This document shows, in pieces, positions 8,426 through 17,966 of a stretch of 34,271 bases of DNA (the stretch's first letter is position 1; each line of letters begins with the position of its first letter). The stretch comes from Candidatus Margulisiibacteriota bacterium (GTDB lineage: Bacteria > Margulisbacteria > Marinamargulisbacteria > UBA817). The stretch is from contig JADHOE010000014.1 in the NCBI GenBank assembly GCA_016779165.1, positions 1 to 34,271 of the forward strand, given 5' to 3'. A program made the translations under genes and the position numbers. The notes below the pieces were generated by a model. That model was not told the DNA's origin. It saw nothing but the letters and a program-made list of their open reading frames with translations, and ran no database searches.

Positions 8426-9450
8426 TAAGCAATTAGCATTGCGTCGCCATAACTAAAAAACCGATATCGATGGTCAATGGCAGTTTGATAACAGTTAATG
8501 GCTGTTTCGCGCCCAATGAGTGCTGATATTAAAATAAATAACGACGATTTAGGCAGGTGAAAATTTGTTAGTAAGCCATGAATGCTTTTAAATGTATGTC
8601 CTGGGGTGATGTATAAATTGGTGCTGGCTGTTTCAGCATAAAACACATTGTTTTTAATGTTGGATTCCAAGCAACGGGCAACTGTGGTTCCAACGGCAAT
8701 AATAGGCTTGCCATGAGCATTTGCTTCATTCAATTGTTTGGCGGCATCGGGTGTAATAATGTATGTTTCGTAATGCATGGCATGGTCCAATATGTTACAC
8801 GTTTTAATGGGGTTAAATGTTCCCAAACCAACATGAAGCGTTATAAAAATAATATCGATATTTTTTGATTTTAATTGAGCAAAAACATCATCAGTAAAAT
8901 GCAAGCTTGCTGTTGGAGCAGCCACAGCGCCAGGAACAGAGGCAAAAATGGTTTGATAGCGCGATTCGTGGCTGTTTGGGTTGTCTGATTTAATGTATGG
9001 TGGCAGTGGTGTTTGCCCAAATGCATCTAAAAAATCAATGCCTTGCTTGATTCCAATAATTTCTGCAGTGGCGTATTTTCCATTTTTGCTATGTATTTTG
9101 ATTTGATGATCGTGAACTACTAGAGAGTCACCCTCTGACACTTTTCGTCCATTCTTTAGCATAACGGTCCATGTTGTGGCTGATAGTGGGTGCAAGAAAA
9201 AACACTCAATGGTTGCCCCAGTGCTTTTAGTTGCTAACACCCGTGCCTTAATGACTTTGGTATTATTAAATACCAGCACACTATTGGGTGGAATAATGGA
9301 GCAAAACTCTTTAAATTTGTGATGCTTAATTGATGTTGATGATCGATTGTAATGCAATAACCTTGATTCGTCTCGGTTCTCTATCGGGGATTGAGCAATT
9401 AGCTCATCGGGAACAAAAAAGTCAAAATCTGATAATTTTGATTCAATCAA
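8425..9450 (-). CDS. queA: S-adenosylmethionine:tRNA ribosyltransferase-isomerase
   Basis: A 341-aa, full-length QueA. It transfers and isomerises the ribosyl part of SAM onto 7-aminomethyl-7-deazaguanine in tRNA, giving epoxyqueuosine. Family motifs are clear: LPPYI, ESRYQTIFA followed by GAVAAPTASLHFT, ITLHVGLGTFNPI, HAMHYETY, AVGTTVARCLE, and the C-terminal ITPGHTF plus LLTNFHLPKSSLF. The start ATG overlaps the stop of the upstream 172-aa gene by four bases (ATGA), and its stop overlaps the next start by one base. It is therefore the middle cistron of a tight three-gene operon. No other queuosine genes are in the window. Confidence 0.96.
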   Translation of the reverse strand: MIESKLSDFDFFVPDELIAQSPIENRDESRLLHYNRSSTSIKHHKFKEFCSIIPPNSVLVFNNTKVIKARVLATKSTGATIECFFLHPLSATTWTVMLKNGRKVSEGDSLVVHDHQIKIHSKNGKYATAEIIGIKQGIDFLDAFGQTPLPPYIKSDNPNSHESRYQTIFASVPGAVAAPTASLHFTDDVFAQLKSKNIDIIFITLHVGLGTFNPIKTCNILDHAMHYETYIITPDAAKQLNEANAHGKPIIAVGTTVARCLESNIKNNVFYAETASTNLYITPGHTFKSIHGLLTNFHLPKSSLFILISALIGRETAINCYQTAIDHRYRFFSYGDAMLIA

Positions 9451-9965
9451 TTGGTTTCTTTTGAAGAGGTGGTGGCTTTATTCTCTGATGTGTTTGAATC
9501 GTCACTATCATCAGAAGAGTCGTTATCGTTATCGTCATCGGAAGAATCATCATCTGGGGTGTCATCTGTCTCAATAACACGATCCAACACCATTTGCTCA
9601 TTAAATTTGAAATCTGGCGCCAAGCGCTTCATGTCTTTAACAGAAATAAACAGCTCCCCCAAGTTGCTAAAAAATGAATACCGCCGCCAAATTTTATTTA
9701 GAAATTTGGTCATGATTAACCCATTGTTGGACTTTAGCAAGTCAACCATCATTTCAATGCGTTGCAGACGATTCATGAGTGTTTGATCTTGAATATTGGA
9801 CTCAAAGTGGTTGGATGACACCACTTTTTTGAATAGTTTAGATACCTCATCGCCCATAAATAATAAGTCATTGTCTGGAATTCGAAGAGATGCCGGCTCA
9901 AACACTATAAACGATATGTACTCATCGGGATTTTCTTCTTGTTCTTCAAATAAATCAATAAACAT
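9447..9965 (-). CDS. Uncharacterised 172-aa protein with acidic Asp/Ser tail
   Basis: No family is recognised. Residues 1-~130 are mixed alpha/beta without a signal peptide or membrane segment (MFIDLFEEQEENPDEYISF at the start, a helical KFLNKIWRRYSFFSNLGELF in the middle). Residues ~132-172 are a low-complexity Asp/Ser/Glu tail, probably disordered. It is the first gene of the operon with queA (ATGA overlap) and the giant surface protein. The start at 9965 has no Shine-Dalgarno sequence but lies 6 bases after TATGAT, so it may be leaderless. The product is likely cytoplasmic; nothing in it points to a reaction. Confidence 0.8.
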   Translation of the reverse strand: MFIDLFEEQEENPDEYISFIVFEPASLRIPDNDLLFMGDEVSKLFKKVVSSNHFESNIQDQTLMNRLQRIEMMVDLLKSNNGLIMTKFLNKIWRRYSFFSNLGELFISVKDMKRLAPDFKFNEQMVLDRVIETDDTPDDDSSDDDNDNDSSDDSDDSNTSENKATTSSKETN

Positions 9966-10000
9966 TTCATCATCATATTCATTTTGCGTGGGGTTTGCAA
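9966..10000 (-). promoter_or_regulatory. Predicted promoter of the 172-aa gene/queA operon
   Basis: Minus strand: TTGCAA (10000-9995), exactly 17 bases, then TATGAT (9977-9972), with ATG 9965 six bases later. This is one of the best-matched promoters in the window and predicts an almost leaderless mRNA. Confidence 0.55.
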
Positions 10001-10039
10001 TACATCTGCGCGATCACTGCCTTGCACGTTGGTTTTTTA

Positions 10040-10076
10040 TTTAAAGAATTCTTTGCATGGATTATAATTGACATGT
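10040..10076 (+). promoter_or_regulatory. Predicted promoter of the asnC-thrC-tamB operon
   Basis: TTTAAA (10040-10045), 17 bases, then a perfect TATAAT (10063-10068). ATG 10077 is eight bases downstream. There is no ribosome site in between, so the mRNA would start at or just before the ATG. Confidence 0.55.
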
Positions 10077-10568
10077 ATGACGCAATCAGATCAAAATATC
10101 ATTGACCTACTTCAAAAAAATGCTCGCTTTTCTAATGAAGATATCGCAGCTCAGTTGGGCATTGAAGCAATCGAGGTAGACACCCGTATTCAATCGATGC
10201 TAGATGCTGGAATTATTCGTCAGTTCACCACCATCATCAATGAAACTAAGGTGGATAGCCCTACAACAAAAGCGTTGGTTGAGTTAAGCATTCGGCCAGA
10301 GCGAAACACTGGTTATGATGCCATTGCCCATCGAATATGTTCTTATCCTGAAGTTGAATCTCACCACTTGGTATCGGGCACCTATGATTTTTTGTTGGTT
10401 GTTTGTGGAAAAACACACAAAGACATTGCCCATTTTGTTTTTGATAAATTAGCAACCATCGAAAATGTCACATCAACCACTACTCATTTTATTTTTAAAT
10501 CATACAAAGAGCATGGGGTATTGATGGACGATCACAACGAATCGACACGCTTGGCGATTATGCCATGA
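10077..10568 (+). CDS. Lrp/AsnC-family transcriptional regulator
   Basis: A 163-aa protein. An N-terminal winged helix-turn-helix (~6-50: IIDLLQKNARFSNEDIAAQLG, then VDTRIQSMLDAGIIRQF) is followed by a RAM/ligand-binding domain (~65-145) with the usual 'YDFLLVVCGKTHKDIAHFV' strand-helix unit. These proteins bind amino acids and often control the next gene. Here the stop overlaps the aminotransferase start by four bases (ATGA), an AsnC-aminotransferase pairing that is also common in Firmicutes. ATG 10077 is preferred over the upstream in-frame TTG at 10068, which lies partly within the -10 box. Confidence 0.92.
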   Translation: MTQSDQNIIDLLQKNARFSNEDIAAQLGIEAIEVDTRIQSMLDAGIIRQFTTIINETKVDSPTTKALVELSIRPERNTGYDAIAHRICSYPEVESHHLVSGTYDFLLVVCGKTHKDIAHFVFDKLATIENVTSTTTHFIFKSYKEHGVLMDDHNESTRLAIMP

Positions 10569-11710
10569 CATTGTTATCCCATAGGGTTAACCATATTCAA
10601 CCATCCGGTATTCGTGTTTTTTTTGACTTGGTTATGTCGTCAACTGGCATTATTTCATTGGGCGTGGGAGAACCAGACTTTTCAACCCCTTGGTCCATTC
10701 GAAGTGAGGCGATATATCGGTTGGATAAAGGGTATACAACCTATACATCGAATGTGGGGTTAATGGAGCTAAGAGACGCGATTTGCAGCCACCTAGCCAC
10801 CAAATTTTCCATTAATTACACACCCAAGGAAGTGTTAATTACCAATGGGGTGTCTGAAGGGTTGGATATTGTGTTTCGGTCGTTTATTAACCCTGGTGAT
10901 GAAGTTATTTTGCCGGAGCCTGCTTATGTTTGTTATCGCCCGTTAATTGAGTTATGTGATGGTGCAGTGGTTTCCTTGGACACCTCTAGCACCAATTTTA
11001 TTCCAGACCCTGACGCAATTGAAGCCTTAATAACCCCAAAAACAAAGGCGATTGTTTTGTGCTACCCGAATAACCCAACTGGCCAGAGCATTCCGTTTGA
11101 TGTGTTGCAGCGTGTGGCCAAATTGGCCTTGCGCCATGGATGCTTAATTATTACGGACGAAATTTATGCTGACTTGGCCTTTGGTGACTTTACATCAATT
11201 GCCACCATACCAGACTTAAAAAGCCAACTGATATATTTAAATGGGTTTTCAAAGGCGTATTCCATGACAGGGTGGCGAATTGGGTATGTTTGTGCGCCGT
11301 CAGAGTATATCGAATCGATGAATAAAATTCACCAATACAGTGCGCTATGTGCCCCAACAATTTCTCAATACGCGGCCATTGAGGCCTGCAAATCATCGAA
11401 GGACGATATTCCAAAAATGGTTAAATCTTATGAGGAGCGGGCTCGGTATTTTTCAACGTTTATGAATGGCATCGGTCTTGAGACTATCATGCCAAGCGGT
11501 GGTCTTTATTGCTTTACTTCAATCAACCACTTGCCCTTTGATTCATTAACATTTGCAGAGCAATTGCTTAATAACGCCAAAGTTGCAGTGGTGCCCGGAA
11601 ATGTGTTTGGGTGTGGTGGGGAGGGGTATTTTAGATCTTGCATTGCCACCGATTTTAATGACCTAAAAAAAGCAGCATTGGGCATTCAACAATTTGTTGA
11701 CTCTTTATGA
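10565..11710 (+). CDS. Class I/II pyridoxal-phosphate aminotransferase
   Basis: A 381-aa fold-type I aminotransferase. PLP-lysine is K230 in SKAYSMTGWRIGY. Other conserved residues are the NNPTG loop (N170), D198 and Y201 in TDEIYADL, and R238 for the substrate carboxylate. The N-terminal GVGEPDFSTP and GYTTYTSNVGLMELR match the aspartate/aromatic aminotransferase subgroup (PatA/AspC-like). Substrate cannot be fixed from sequence. The ATGA overlaps with the AsnC regulator upstream and the CvpA-like gene downstream show coupled translation. The regulator probably senses an amino acid connected with this enzyme. Confidence 0.93.
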   Translation: MTLLSHRVNHIQPSGIRVFFDLVMSSTGIISLGVGEPDFSTPWSIRSEAIYRLDKGYTTYTSNVGLMELRDAICSHLATKFSINYTPKEVLITNGVSEGLDIVFRSFINPGDEVILPEPAYVCYRPLIELCDGAVVSLDTSSTNFIPDPDAIEALITPKTKAIVLCYPNNPTGQSIPFDVLQRVAKLALRHGCLIITDEIYADLAFGDFTSIATIPDLKSQLIYLNGFSKAYSMTGWRIGYVCAPSEYIESMNKIHQYSALCAPTISQYAAIEACKSSKDDIPKMVKSYEERARYFSTFMNGIGLETIMPSGGLYCFTSINHLPFDSLTFAEQLLNNAKVAVVPGNVFGCGGEGYFRSCIATDFNDLKKAALGIQQFVDSL

Positions 11711-12273
11711 TAAGTGGTGTTTTTTTAGATTCGATTATTATCATTTATGTTGGATATGCCATTGTTGTTGGGTTTAGCCAGGGTTTGTTCAATGTTTTGG
11801 TTGGTGTTTTTGGGGTGTACGGTTCCCTTTTCTTAGCCTGGGCATTTCAAGTTCCAATAATGAATTGGGCGGTAGAACAATTGGGTGTATCCTCTGATAT
11901 TAACAGGGCATTGGGCTTTGTCATTATTTGGGGTGCCTTTTATGTGCTAACACGACTGTTAGCAACAGTATTAACCACTGCGTTTAAGTTAACCGGTATC
12001 AATTTTATTCTTCGAATTTCAGGTGCGGGGCTTAATGCCTTAAAAGCCGTGGTGGTTGTTACAGTGGTTGTTACGTTTTTAACCCACATCAATAAGCAGG
12101 CATTTGAACCCACTGAACTTACAGATCGTTTGGCAATTGTGGGTTCAAAAATCATGCGTTTGGTTAACAATCGTTTGGATGAAGGGCAAACTCAACATCA
12201 AATTGAGGCGGACATTCCCATAGAATCTGCTATAATTGATGATGATTTTAAATACAATTTATTAACGAGGTGA
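11707..12273 (+). CDS. cvpA: CvpA-family inner-membrane protein
   Basis: A 188-aa protein with an N-terminal half of membrane helices (about 7-27, 30-48, 70-90 and 100-125). It has the CvpA-type pattern: VFLDSIIIIYVGYAIVVGFSQG, then a Gly-rich second helix, and RISGAGLNALKAVVVVTVVV in the last helix. The hydrophilic C-terminal tail is ~50 residues. E. coli CvpA is linked to colicin V production and envelope integrity. The start overlaps the aminotransferase stop (ATGA), and the gene's stop lies within the ribosome site of thrC. The family call is good; the role is unclear. Confidence 0.8.
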   Translation: MISGVFLDSIIIIYVGYAIVVGFSQGLFNVLVGVFGVYGSLFLAWAFQVPIMNWAVEQLGVSSDINRALGFVIIWGAFYVLTRLLATVLTTAFKLTGINFILRISGAGLNALKAVVVVTVVVTFLTHINKQAFEPTELTDRLAIVGSKIMRLVNNRLDEGQTQHQIEADIPIESAIIDDDFKYNLLTR

Positions 12274-12278
12274 TTTCC

Positions 12279-13337
12279 ATGAGATGGCGTGGACTTATAA
12301 ATGAATATCGGCAGCACTTGCCAGTAACAGATGATACCCCAATTGTAACCTTAAACGAAGGCAATACGCCGTTAATTTTGGTTGAGAACTTAGCCAAGCA
12401 CTTGGGGGTAAACGCCAAGTGGTATGTCAAATTTGAGGGGCTTAACCCTACCGGGTCATTTAAAGATCGTGGCATGTGCATGGCCGTTACCAAGGCCAAG
12501 GAAGCTGGAATGACCACTGTCATTTGTGCGTCAACAGGCAACACATCGGCATCTGCAGCTGCGTATGCTGCAAAAGCCAACATGGGGTGTGTGGTGTTGA
12601 TTCCCAAGGGAAAAATTGCCCTAGGAAAATTATCTCAAGCCATGATGCATGGGGCCCGAGTCATTCAAATCGACGGCAATTTTGACGTTGCCCTAAATAT
12701 TGTAAAGGGCATTGCTGAAAAAGAGCCCATAGCATTGGTCAATTCATTGAACCCTAATCGCATTGAAGGTCAGAAAACCGGAGCATTTGAAATTGTGGAT
12801 CAGTTGGGCCATGCACCTGACTACCATTTCATGCCTGTTGGTAATGCAGGAAATATAACGGCGTATTGGAAGGGGTACACGGAGTATTTAACGATGGGTA
12901 AAATCGAAAAACGTCCCAAAATGTTTGGGTTTCAGGCAGAGGGGGCTGCACCCATTGTTCGTGGTCACGTTATCGACAACCCCGAAACCATTGCAACGGC
13001 TATTCGAATCGGCAATCCTGCCAGCTGGTCACAAGCAGAAGCAGCTCGGGATGAATCCGGTGGTGATATTGGCATGGTATCTGATGAAGACATTACCAAA
13101 TACCAACAACTTTTGGCACAAAAAGATGGTGTGTTTTGTGAGCCAGCATGTGCGGTTGCTATTGCCGGTGTGGTTCAAAAAATGGCGACCATTGATTTTC
13201 AGCCCAACGATACAATTGTCTCGATTATAACAGGCCACGGACTGAAGGATCCGGACCATGCCATTAGCGTGTCAGTTGCCCCTGAGTTGGTGCCTCCGAC
13301 CATAGATGACGTTTCGCGGGCTATTTTCAACGATTAA
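12279..13337 (+). CDS. thrC: Threonine synthase (352 aa, Bacillus type)
   Basis: Converts O-phosphohomoserine to threonine with PLP. The protein starts at ATG 12279, right after a very strong GAGGTGAT site (12267-12274). An in-frame GTG at 12270 lies inside that site and is rejected. Length and sequence match the short ThrC class of Bacillus: WRGLINEYRQHLPVTD, NEGNTPLI, NPTGSFKDRGM with PLP-lysine K62, ASTGNTSAS, NPNRIEGQKT, PVGNAGNITAYWKG and GNPASW. It is the fourth gene of the operon starting with asnC. The tamB-like gene starts seven bases after its stop. Confidence 0.97.
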   Translation: MRWRGLINEYRQHLPVTDDTPIVTLNEGNTPLILVENLAKHLGVNAKWYVKFEGLNPTGSFKDRGMCMAVTKAKEAGMTTVICASTGNTSASAAAYAAKANMGCVVLIPKGKIALGKLSQAMMHGARVIQIDGNFDVALNIVKGIAEKEPIALVNSLNPNRIEGQKTGAFEIVDQLGHAPDYHFMPVGNAGNITAYWKGYTEYLTMGKIEKRPKMFGFQAEGAAPIVRGHVIDNPETIATAIRIGNPASWSQAEAARDESGGDIGMVSDEDITKYQQLLAQKDGVFCEPACAVAIAGVVQKMATIDFQPNDTIVSIITGHGLKDPDHAISVSVAPELVPPTIDDVSRAIFND

Positions 13338-13343
13338 CAATGA

Positions 13344-16300
13344 ATGAAGCCACTTGTTAAGCCAATAGCCATTGCATTTGGTGCGCTATCCATTGGATAC
13401 GCACTTGTCGTGATTGCATTTTCTTTGCCTGCGGTTAAGCAAGGCGTTTCAGAAGCCATTCAATCCCGGTTATCTGACGCATATGGTATTCGTATCGAAT
13501 GGTCAGGCATCAAAACGGTTGGGTTGACCCGTTTAAAATTGAGTGATGTTCAGCTTGAAAAAAACAATCAATCTTTGGCAACAATACAAACAGTATCCAT
13601 TGGGATTCGCCCACTGTTTATATTCAACGGGTTTGCAGGGGTTCGATCTGTGACAATGGATGGGGTCAAGGTTACGGTTCATCGCAGCAAAGAAGGCCAA
13701 ACGTCATTCAAGAACGTATTCAAAAGCAGCGGCGGTCTAAGCATGCCTGCATTATCCATTCGCATGACCAATGTTTCGGGGGATTATGTGGATGAAACCG
13801 GGTGGGGAAAAGACCCTCAGCCATTTCGGCATGGGTTTAATGGGGGCGCTGTTAGCATTGATACGACAACCAAAGGGGCAACCTTTAAGGGTACCATTAA
13901 ACTCAATGAATCTGACGCTACTGCACGAATGGATGGCCATGTCAGAAATGGCAATTTTTTACTTAATTTTGATGTTCTTCGCCTGCCAACCGATCGATGG
14001 TCACCATATTTGATACCGATTAAAAAAATACAGGTGGGCCAACACAATGTTAATGTGAGTGGTCAATTGAGCAAAACCAAAACAGATAAACCAATGACCT
14101 ATCAAATTGATGTTGCGTTTTCTGATGCTGACGTCATCATTTATACCTACCCATTCACTCATGCATCTGGCCGTGTTCATGTTACCAATCTGGGTGGCCA
14201 CCAGCTGCAACTGCATGATGTTACGGCAACGCAATCCGGCATTCCTTTACGTGGCAGTGGCGGCATCCACTTTCAACAAAAAAATTACCAGTTAAGCATC
14301 AAACCATCGCAAGCCGTGAACTTGCAAGGCATGGCGTGGCCAGATGGCTCAATGTTTTCTAGGCTTAGTGGCCAACTGATGTTTGACGCTCAATTATTGG
14401 GCTCATTTTCAAAACCGTATCTTGATACCAGTATTTCAGCAAAAGGCGCTAAAATTGCTGATATTACCTTGGGGGATGTGCATTTAAATGTAATGTCAAA
14501 AAGCCACATATTTACCGTGACATCCACCCCGTCTTCAGATGTTCAAGTGTCGGGAAACATTATCAACAATCACATGGCGGTGGATTTCTTTCCCATTGAC
14601 ATCCAAGTGCCCGCGATTAAACAATCCATTCCTTTACGCATTGAATTGAATGGCGATATTAAGTCTCCAATGGTAATTGCAACCATGGATAAGAATATCC
14701 CTATTTTCGGATATACCATGTCAAAAGTAAGGCTTGAGTTGGAAAAAAAAGCAGAGGGGTGGGGTGCAAAAGATGCAACCATTGATTTAAAAAATGGCCA
14801 GTCACTCACTGTGGATATTCACTGCGTTGATTTTAATGATTGTCGCATTATTCAACAGGGGCTTTCAAAGGCCAATGCCAATGTTTACCCACGAATCAGC
14901 GCAATGAGCTCGGATATCCAATTAAAGAAAATAGGCAGGCAATGGGAAGTTAATGCATCGACCAACATTCAAGGTGTGGGCGCCAATGCCTTTGGCATCC
15001 GGGCAGATACATACCATGTGTCATTTATTCAACGCGCCAAGGCCCGGGCTTTTCACATTAACCAATGGCAGTTGGGTTCACAAAAAATTACGGGCAAAGT
15101 TATGGCAAAAAACAATGCCATCGACACCATTAACCTGTCGTTTTCAAATGTTGATTTATCGGCGTTGGACCAATCATTGGGTGCTTTACGTTGGTATGGC
15201 TGGAACCTTCATGGCACGGCCACCGGGCAATTATTTACCAAGAATAAACAACGTCAGCAATTGGCCATGCAGATGCAAATTCAGGGATTGCGTTCCACAC
15301 ATGGCCAGTTTGGGGATGTGAATGTTGTTGCAGGTATATCTCCAAATCATATTGATATTCAGTCCCTTCAGTTGACAGGGCTTCATGATGCAGCCATTCA
15401 AGCAACAATTACCAATGAAGATGATTTCACCGTTCGCTTTGGCAAACAGTCACAGATTCAACTTGAGGCATTGGATATATTTTCAAATGAAAAGCTTTTT
15501 GGCCGAGTAGAGTTAAGTGGTACTTTAGGAAAGAAACAATCAAAGTGGGTGCACGACCTTCACGTCAAATCGAGTAACCTACAATTTGATGGGATTCAAT
15601 TTGATCATTTGTTGTCATCATCCAAATCCGAAGAACAAACAATTCAAATCAATGACCTTCAATTGGGAATTGATGGTGGCATATTGCAATTTAAGGGCAG
15701 CGGCCCAAATGTGGTATCCTCAGATCAGTTAACGCCTGGAATAACAGGAGAATTTTCTTTTAAACATGTGGATTTGGGGGCATTGTCAAAACTGTATCAA
15801 TCGTATCAGCGTTCATCATTGATGGGCGGTAATCGTTTGGTTTTGAATGGGTTCAATTTTAATCAACGCTATGCGTTTCATCAATATCAATTGGATAACG
15901 TATCGTTATTTAATGCGATTCAACAGCAAGTGTCAGATGGTTTAGCTAAGCCGTTAATTACCGGGCGCTTAAATGGCGCTGGTTGGCTGGATACGGATGA
16001 CCTTTCTAAAAGTTTTATTTCCATGTCCATTGAACAATTTGGATGGAATAACATTCGAATGAAGGCCATGACAATAAACGCCAATCCAATGCATTCGAAC
16101 CAGATGGGCATTGCGGTTGGTATCGATGATTTGGTGTTAAAAAAGGATACCTTGACCCGATTGGACGTAAGGGTAGCCTATGATTTCAAAAAAAACGAAT
16201 GGTATTCTACAAGCCAACAGTTAAAATACCGGGGCCATACAACCACGAACCCATTAATATTTCAGTATAAAAATCAGCAATTAATGTTAAAAGGAAACTT

Positions 16301-17966
16301 AAAAAATCAAAGCATTAATTTGATTTCTTTTGTATTGCCTGCCATTGAATCCATGCAAAACAATGGGCAGGTATCGTTTGTATTTACCGGCCCAATGGAC
16401 CGTATTGAATTGGTAGATGGCCAGATTGAACTGCGCAATTTTAGGTTAAACTTCAATAAAAATGCATCTGCATTTAATTCGTCATTGGTTGTGAAGCATG
16501 CTGATTTAGTGGTTGATAAGGGGCAACTAAACACCCCGTCTATATTGCTTGAATGGAAAGGCGAGGATACGTATCGGCGGGTCACACGAGATGAAAAAAA
16601 CAATCAAATGAAAGTGCGTGGATGGGTTCAGTTAGATCATCTTGATCTTGTGAATAAACGCACCATGTTTATTGATTACAATTTGCAATTAAGGCAAGGG
16701 TTTTTCTCACTGAATTTTCCACAATTTTATAGTGGGGATGTATTGGTTTCATCGTTGGTTATTTCTGGCAAACAAGCATATCCGTTAACTCGTGCGGGCA
16801 AACTAAACGTCGCAGAAACCCTTGGAACACAAGATGAAGTTGGCCCAACCATTCAAGGTAATGTGGCACTGAGGGATGGGGTATTTAACTTAAAACCGCC
16901 CAGTGGAAAGAAAAAAAAGCCGCGATTCATGCTTGATTTGGGCGTTACCTTGGGGCCGGGAAATTACATACAGGGCAGTTTGTTTGGCAGTGGGCTATAT
17001 AACCTTGCCAATCATGTATCTCTTGAAGTGGATCCTGCGGTAGAATCGACGCCGTTTCGTATGTCAGGCACCTTAAATGCCCCCAATATGTCTGCTCGCA
17101 TTCCTTTTTTTGAAGGTCGCTTGACCATTTTTGATGGCTCATATGAGTTGCTCCGACCCGAACAACAACAGCATTATTTTAAAGAAACACCAGAACTTAT
17201 ATCGGAACAATACATCGAGATTTTTCCTAAAAGCAAGCAAGGGCAGATGTCTTTGGGCGTGGGCATGCACCTTCGTGCCTTTCGAAAAAAAATAGAGCTT
17301 GCACCTACTCAAAATGAACTGCTATCAGATCCCTATTCGTTTCCCGCAGTTGGTTTGGTGATCGATGGGGATTACCGTGATATTTCAACCGAATTTACTG
17401 TGTTGGATTATGCCTTGGATTCTCACATGACCCTTTATCCTCAATATGAATTTCGAGGGGCACATGCCGTACAATTAACAAATCAGCAAGGCAGCCAAGC
17501 CTCAGCCTATGGGCTTAGTTTGATTATGCCAACCATATTCACCAATGTTGAATCGCTTGATTTTAGTCAGTTGGGCCGGCAACAAGTGAACAGCTTGGTT
17601 AGAAGTTCCATACGCCCGTATGAACGTCGCTTAGCGAATCGGCTAGGCATTTATGATTTGCGGTTGGATTATGATTTTGGTCGTCGTTTGTTTAGTAGCC
17701 AGCAAGATGCCTTTTTTGATTCTGATTTGTTGGGCATTCTTGTGGTATCCAATGTGTTTAACCCCTCGTTATTTTTGAATATACGAACCGATGTGAATGT
17801 GTCCTCCGATGAATCATCGCATCAACGCGATTTTAAAGTTACGCAAGCCGAATTAAAGTACTTTGTTAGCCCTAATTTTAGTTTTGGCTTAAAAAATATT
17901 AATGAATATTCGGATGTTGGGTTGTTTGATCCACGATGGACCATAAATTATGGGTATGCTTTCTAA
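13344..17966 (+). CDS. tamB: TamB-like (DUF490) envelope-spanning protein
   Basis: A 1540-aa protein. One N-terminal membrane anchor (~7-30) precedes an AsmA-like start (IRIEWSGIKTVGLTRLKLSDVQL). A very long run of short beta-strands follows, as expected for the lipid-carrying groove of TamB/AsmA-like proteins. The last ~250 residues look like the DUF490 domain, including the ADLV, 'GNVALRDGVFNL' and 'FEGRLTIFDGSYEL' segments, and end in a strand-rich tail with terminal F. It probably moves phospholipids between the membranes. The tamA-like gene follows with a 17-nt overlap, the classic TamA-TamB pairing although in reversed order. It shares an operon with amino-acid genes, which is unusual. 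Confidence 0.88.
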   Translation: MKPLVKPIAIAFGALSIGYALVVIAFSLPAVKQGVSEAIQSRLSDAYGIRIEWSGIKTVGLTRLKLSDVQLEKNNQSLATIQTVSIGIRPLFIFNGFAGVRSVTMDGVKVTVHRSKEGQTSFKNVFKSSGGLSMPALSIRMTNVSGDYVDETGWGKDPQPFRHGFNGGAVSIDTTTKGATFKGTIKLNESDATARMDGHVRNGNFLLNFDVLRLPTDRWSPYLIPIKKIQVGQHNVNVSGQLSKTKTDKPMTYQIDVAFSDADVIIYTYPFTHASGRVHVTNLGGHQLQLHDVTATQSGIPLRGSGGIHFQQKNYQLSIKPSQAVNLQGMAWPDGSMFSRLSGQLMFDAQLLGSFSKPYLDTSISAKGAKIADITLGDVHLNVMSKSHIFTVTSTPSSDVQVSGNIINNHMAVDFFPIDIQVPAIKQSIPLRIELNGDIKSPMVIATMDKNIPIFGYTMSKVRLELEKKAEGWGAKDATIDLKNGQSLTVDIHCVDFNDCRIIQQGLSKANANVYPRISAMSSDIQLKKIGRQWEVNASTNIQGVGANAFGIRADTYHVSFIQRAKARAFHINQWQLGSQKITGKVMAKNNAIDTINLSFSNVDLSALDQSLGALRWYGWNLHGTATGQLFTKNKQRQQLAMQMQIQGLRSTHGQFGDVNVVAGISPNHIDIQSLQLTGLHDAAIQATITNEDDFTVRFGKQSQIQLEALDIFSNEKLFGRVELSGTLGKKQSKWVHDLHVKSSNLQFDGIQFDHLLSSSKSEEQTIQINDLQLGIDGGILQFKGSGPNVVSSDQLTPGITGEFSFKHVDLGALSKLYQSYQRSSLMGGNRLVLNGFNFNQRYAFHQYQLDNVSLFNAIQQQVSDGLAKPLITGRLNGAGWLDTDDLSKSFISMSIEQFGWNNIRMKAMTINANPMHSNQMGIAVGIDDLVLKKDTLTRLDVRVAYDFKKNEWYSTSQQLKYRGHTTTNPLIFQYKNQQLMLKGNLKNQSINLISFVLPAIESMQNNGQVSFVFTGPMDRIELVDGQIELRNFRLNFNKNASAFNSSLVVKHADLVVDKGQLNTPSILLEWKGEDTYRRVTRDEKNNQMKVRGWVQLDHLDLVNKRTMFIDYNLQLRQGFFSLNFPQFYSGDVLVSSLVISGKQAYPLTRAGKLNVAETLGTQDEVGPTIQGNVALRDGVFNLKPPSGKKKKPRFMLDLGVTLGPGNYIQGSLFGSGLYNLANHVSLEVDPAVESTPFRMSGTLNAPNMSARIPFFEGRLTIFDGSYELLRPEQQQHYFKETPELISEQYIEIFPKSKQGQMSLGVGMHLRAFRKKIELAPTQNELLSDPYSFPAVGLVIDGDYRDISTEFTVLDYALDSHMTLYPQYEFRGAHAVQLTNQQGSQASAYGLSLIMPTIFTNVESLDFSQLGRQQVNSLVRSSIRPYERRLANRLGIYDLRLDYDFGRRLFSSQQDAFFDSDLLGILVVSNVFNPSLFLNIRTDVNVSSDESSHQRDFKVTQAELKYFVSPNFSFGLKNINEYSDVGLFDPRWTINYGYAF

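Noticed and set aside
12270-12278. GTG 12270 as the thrC start
   Set aside because: It lies inside the GAGGTGAT ribosome site. ATG 12279 fits the family start (MRWRGLI) and the spacing.
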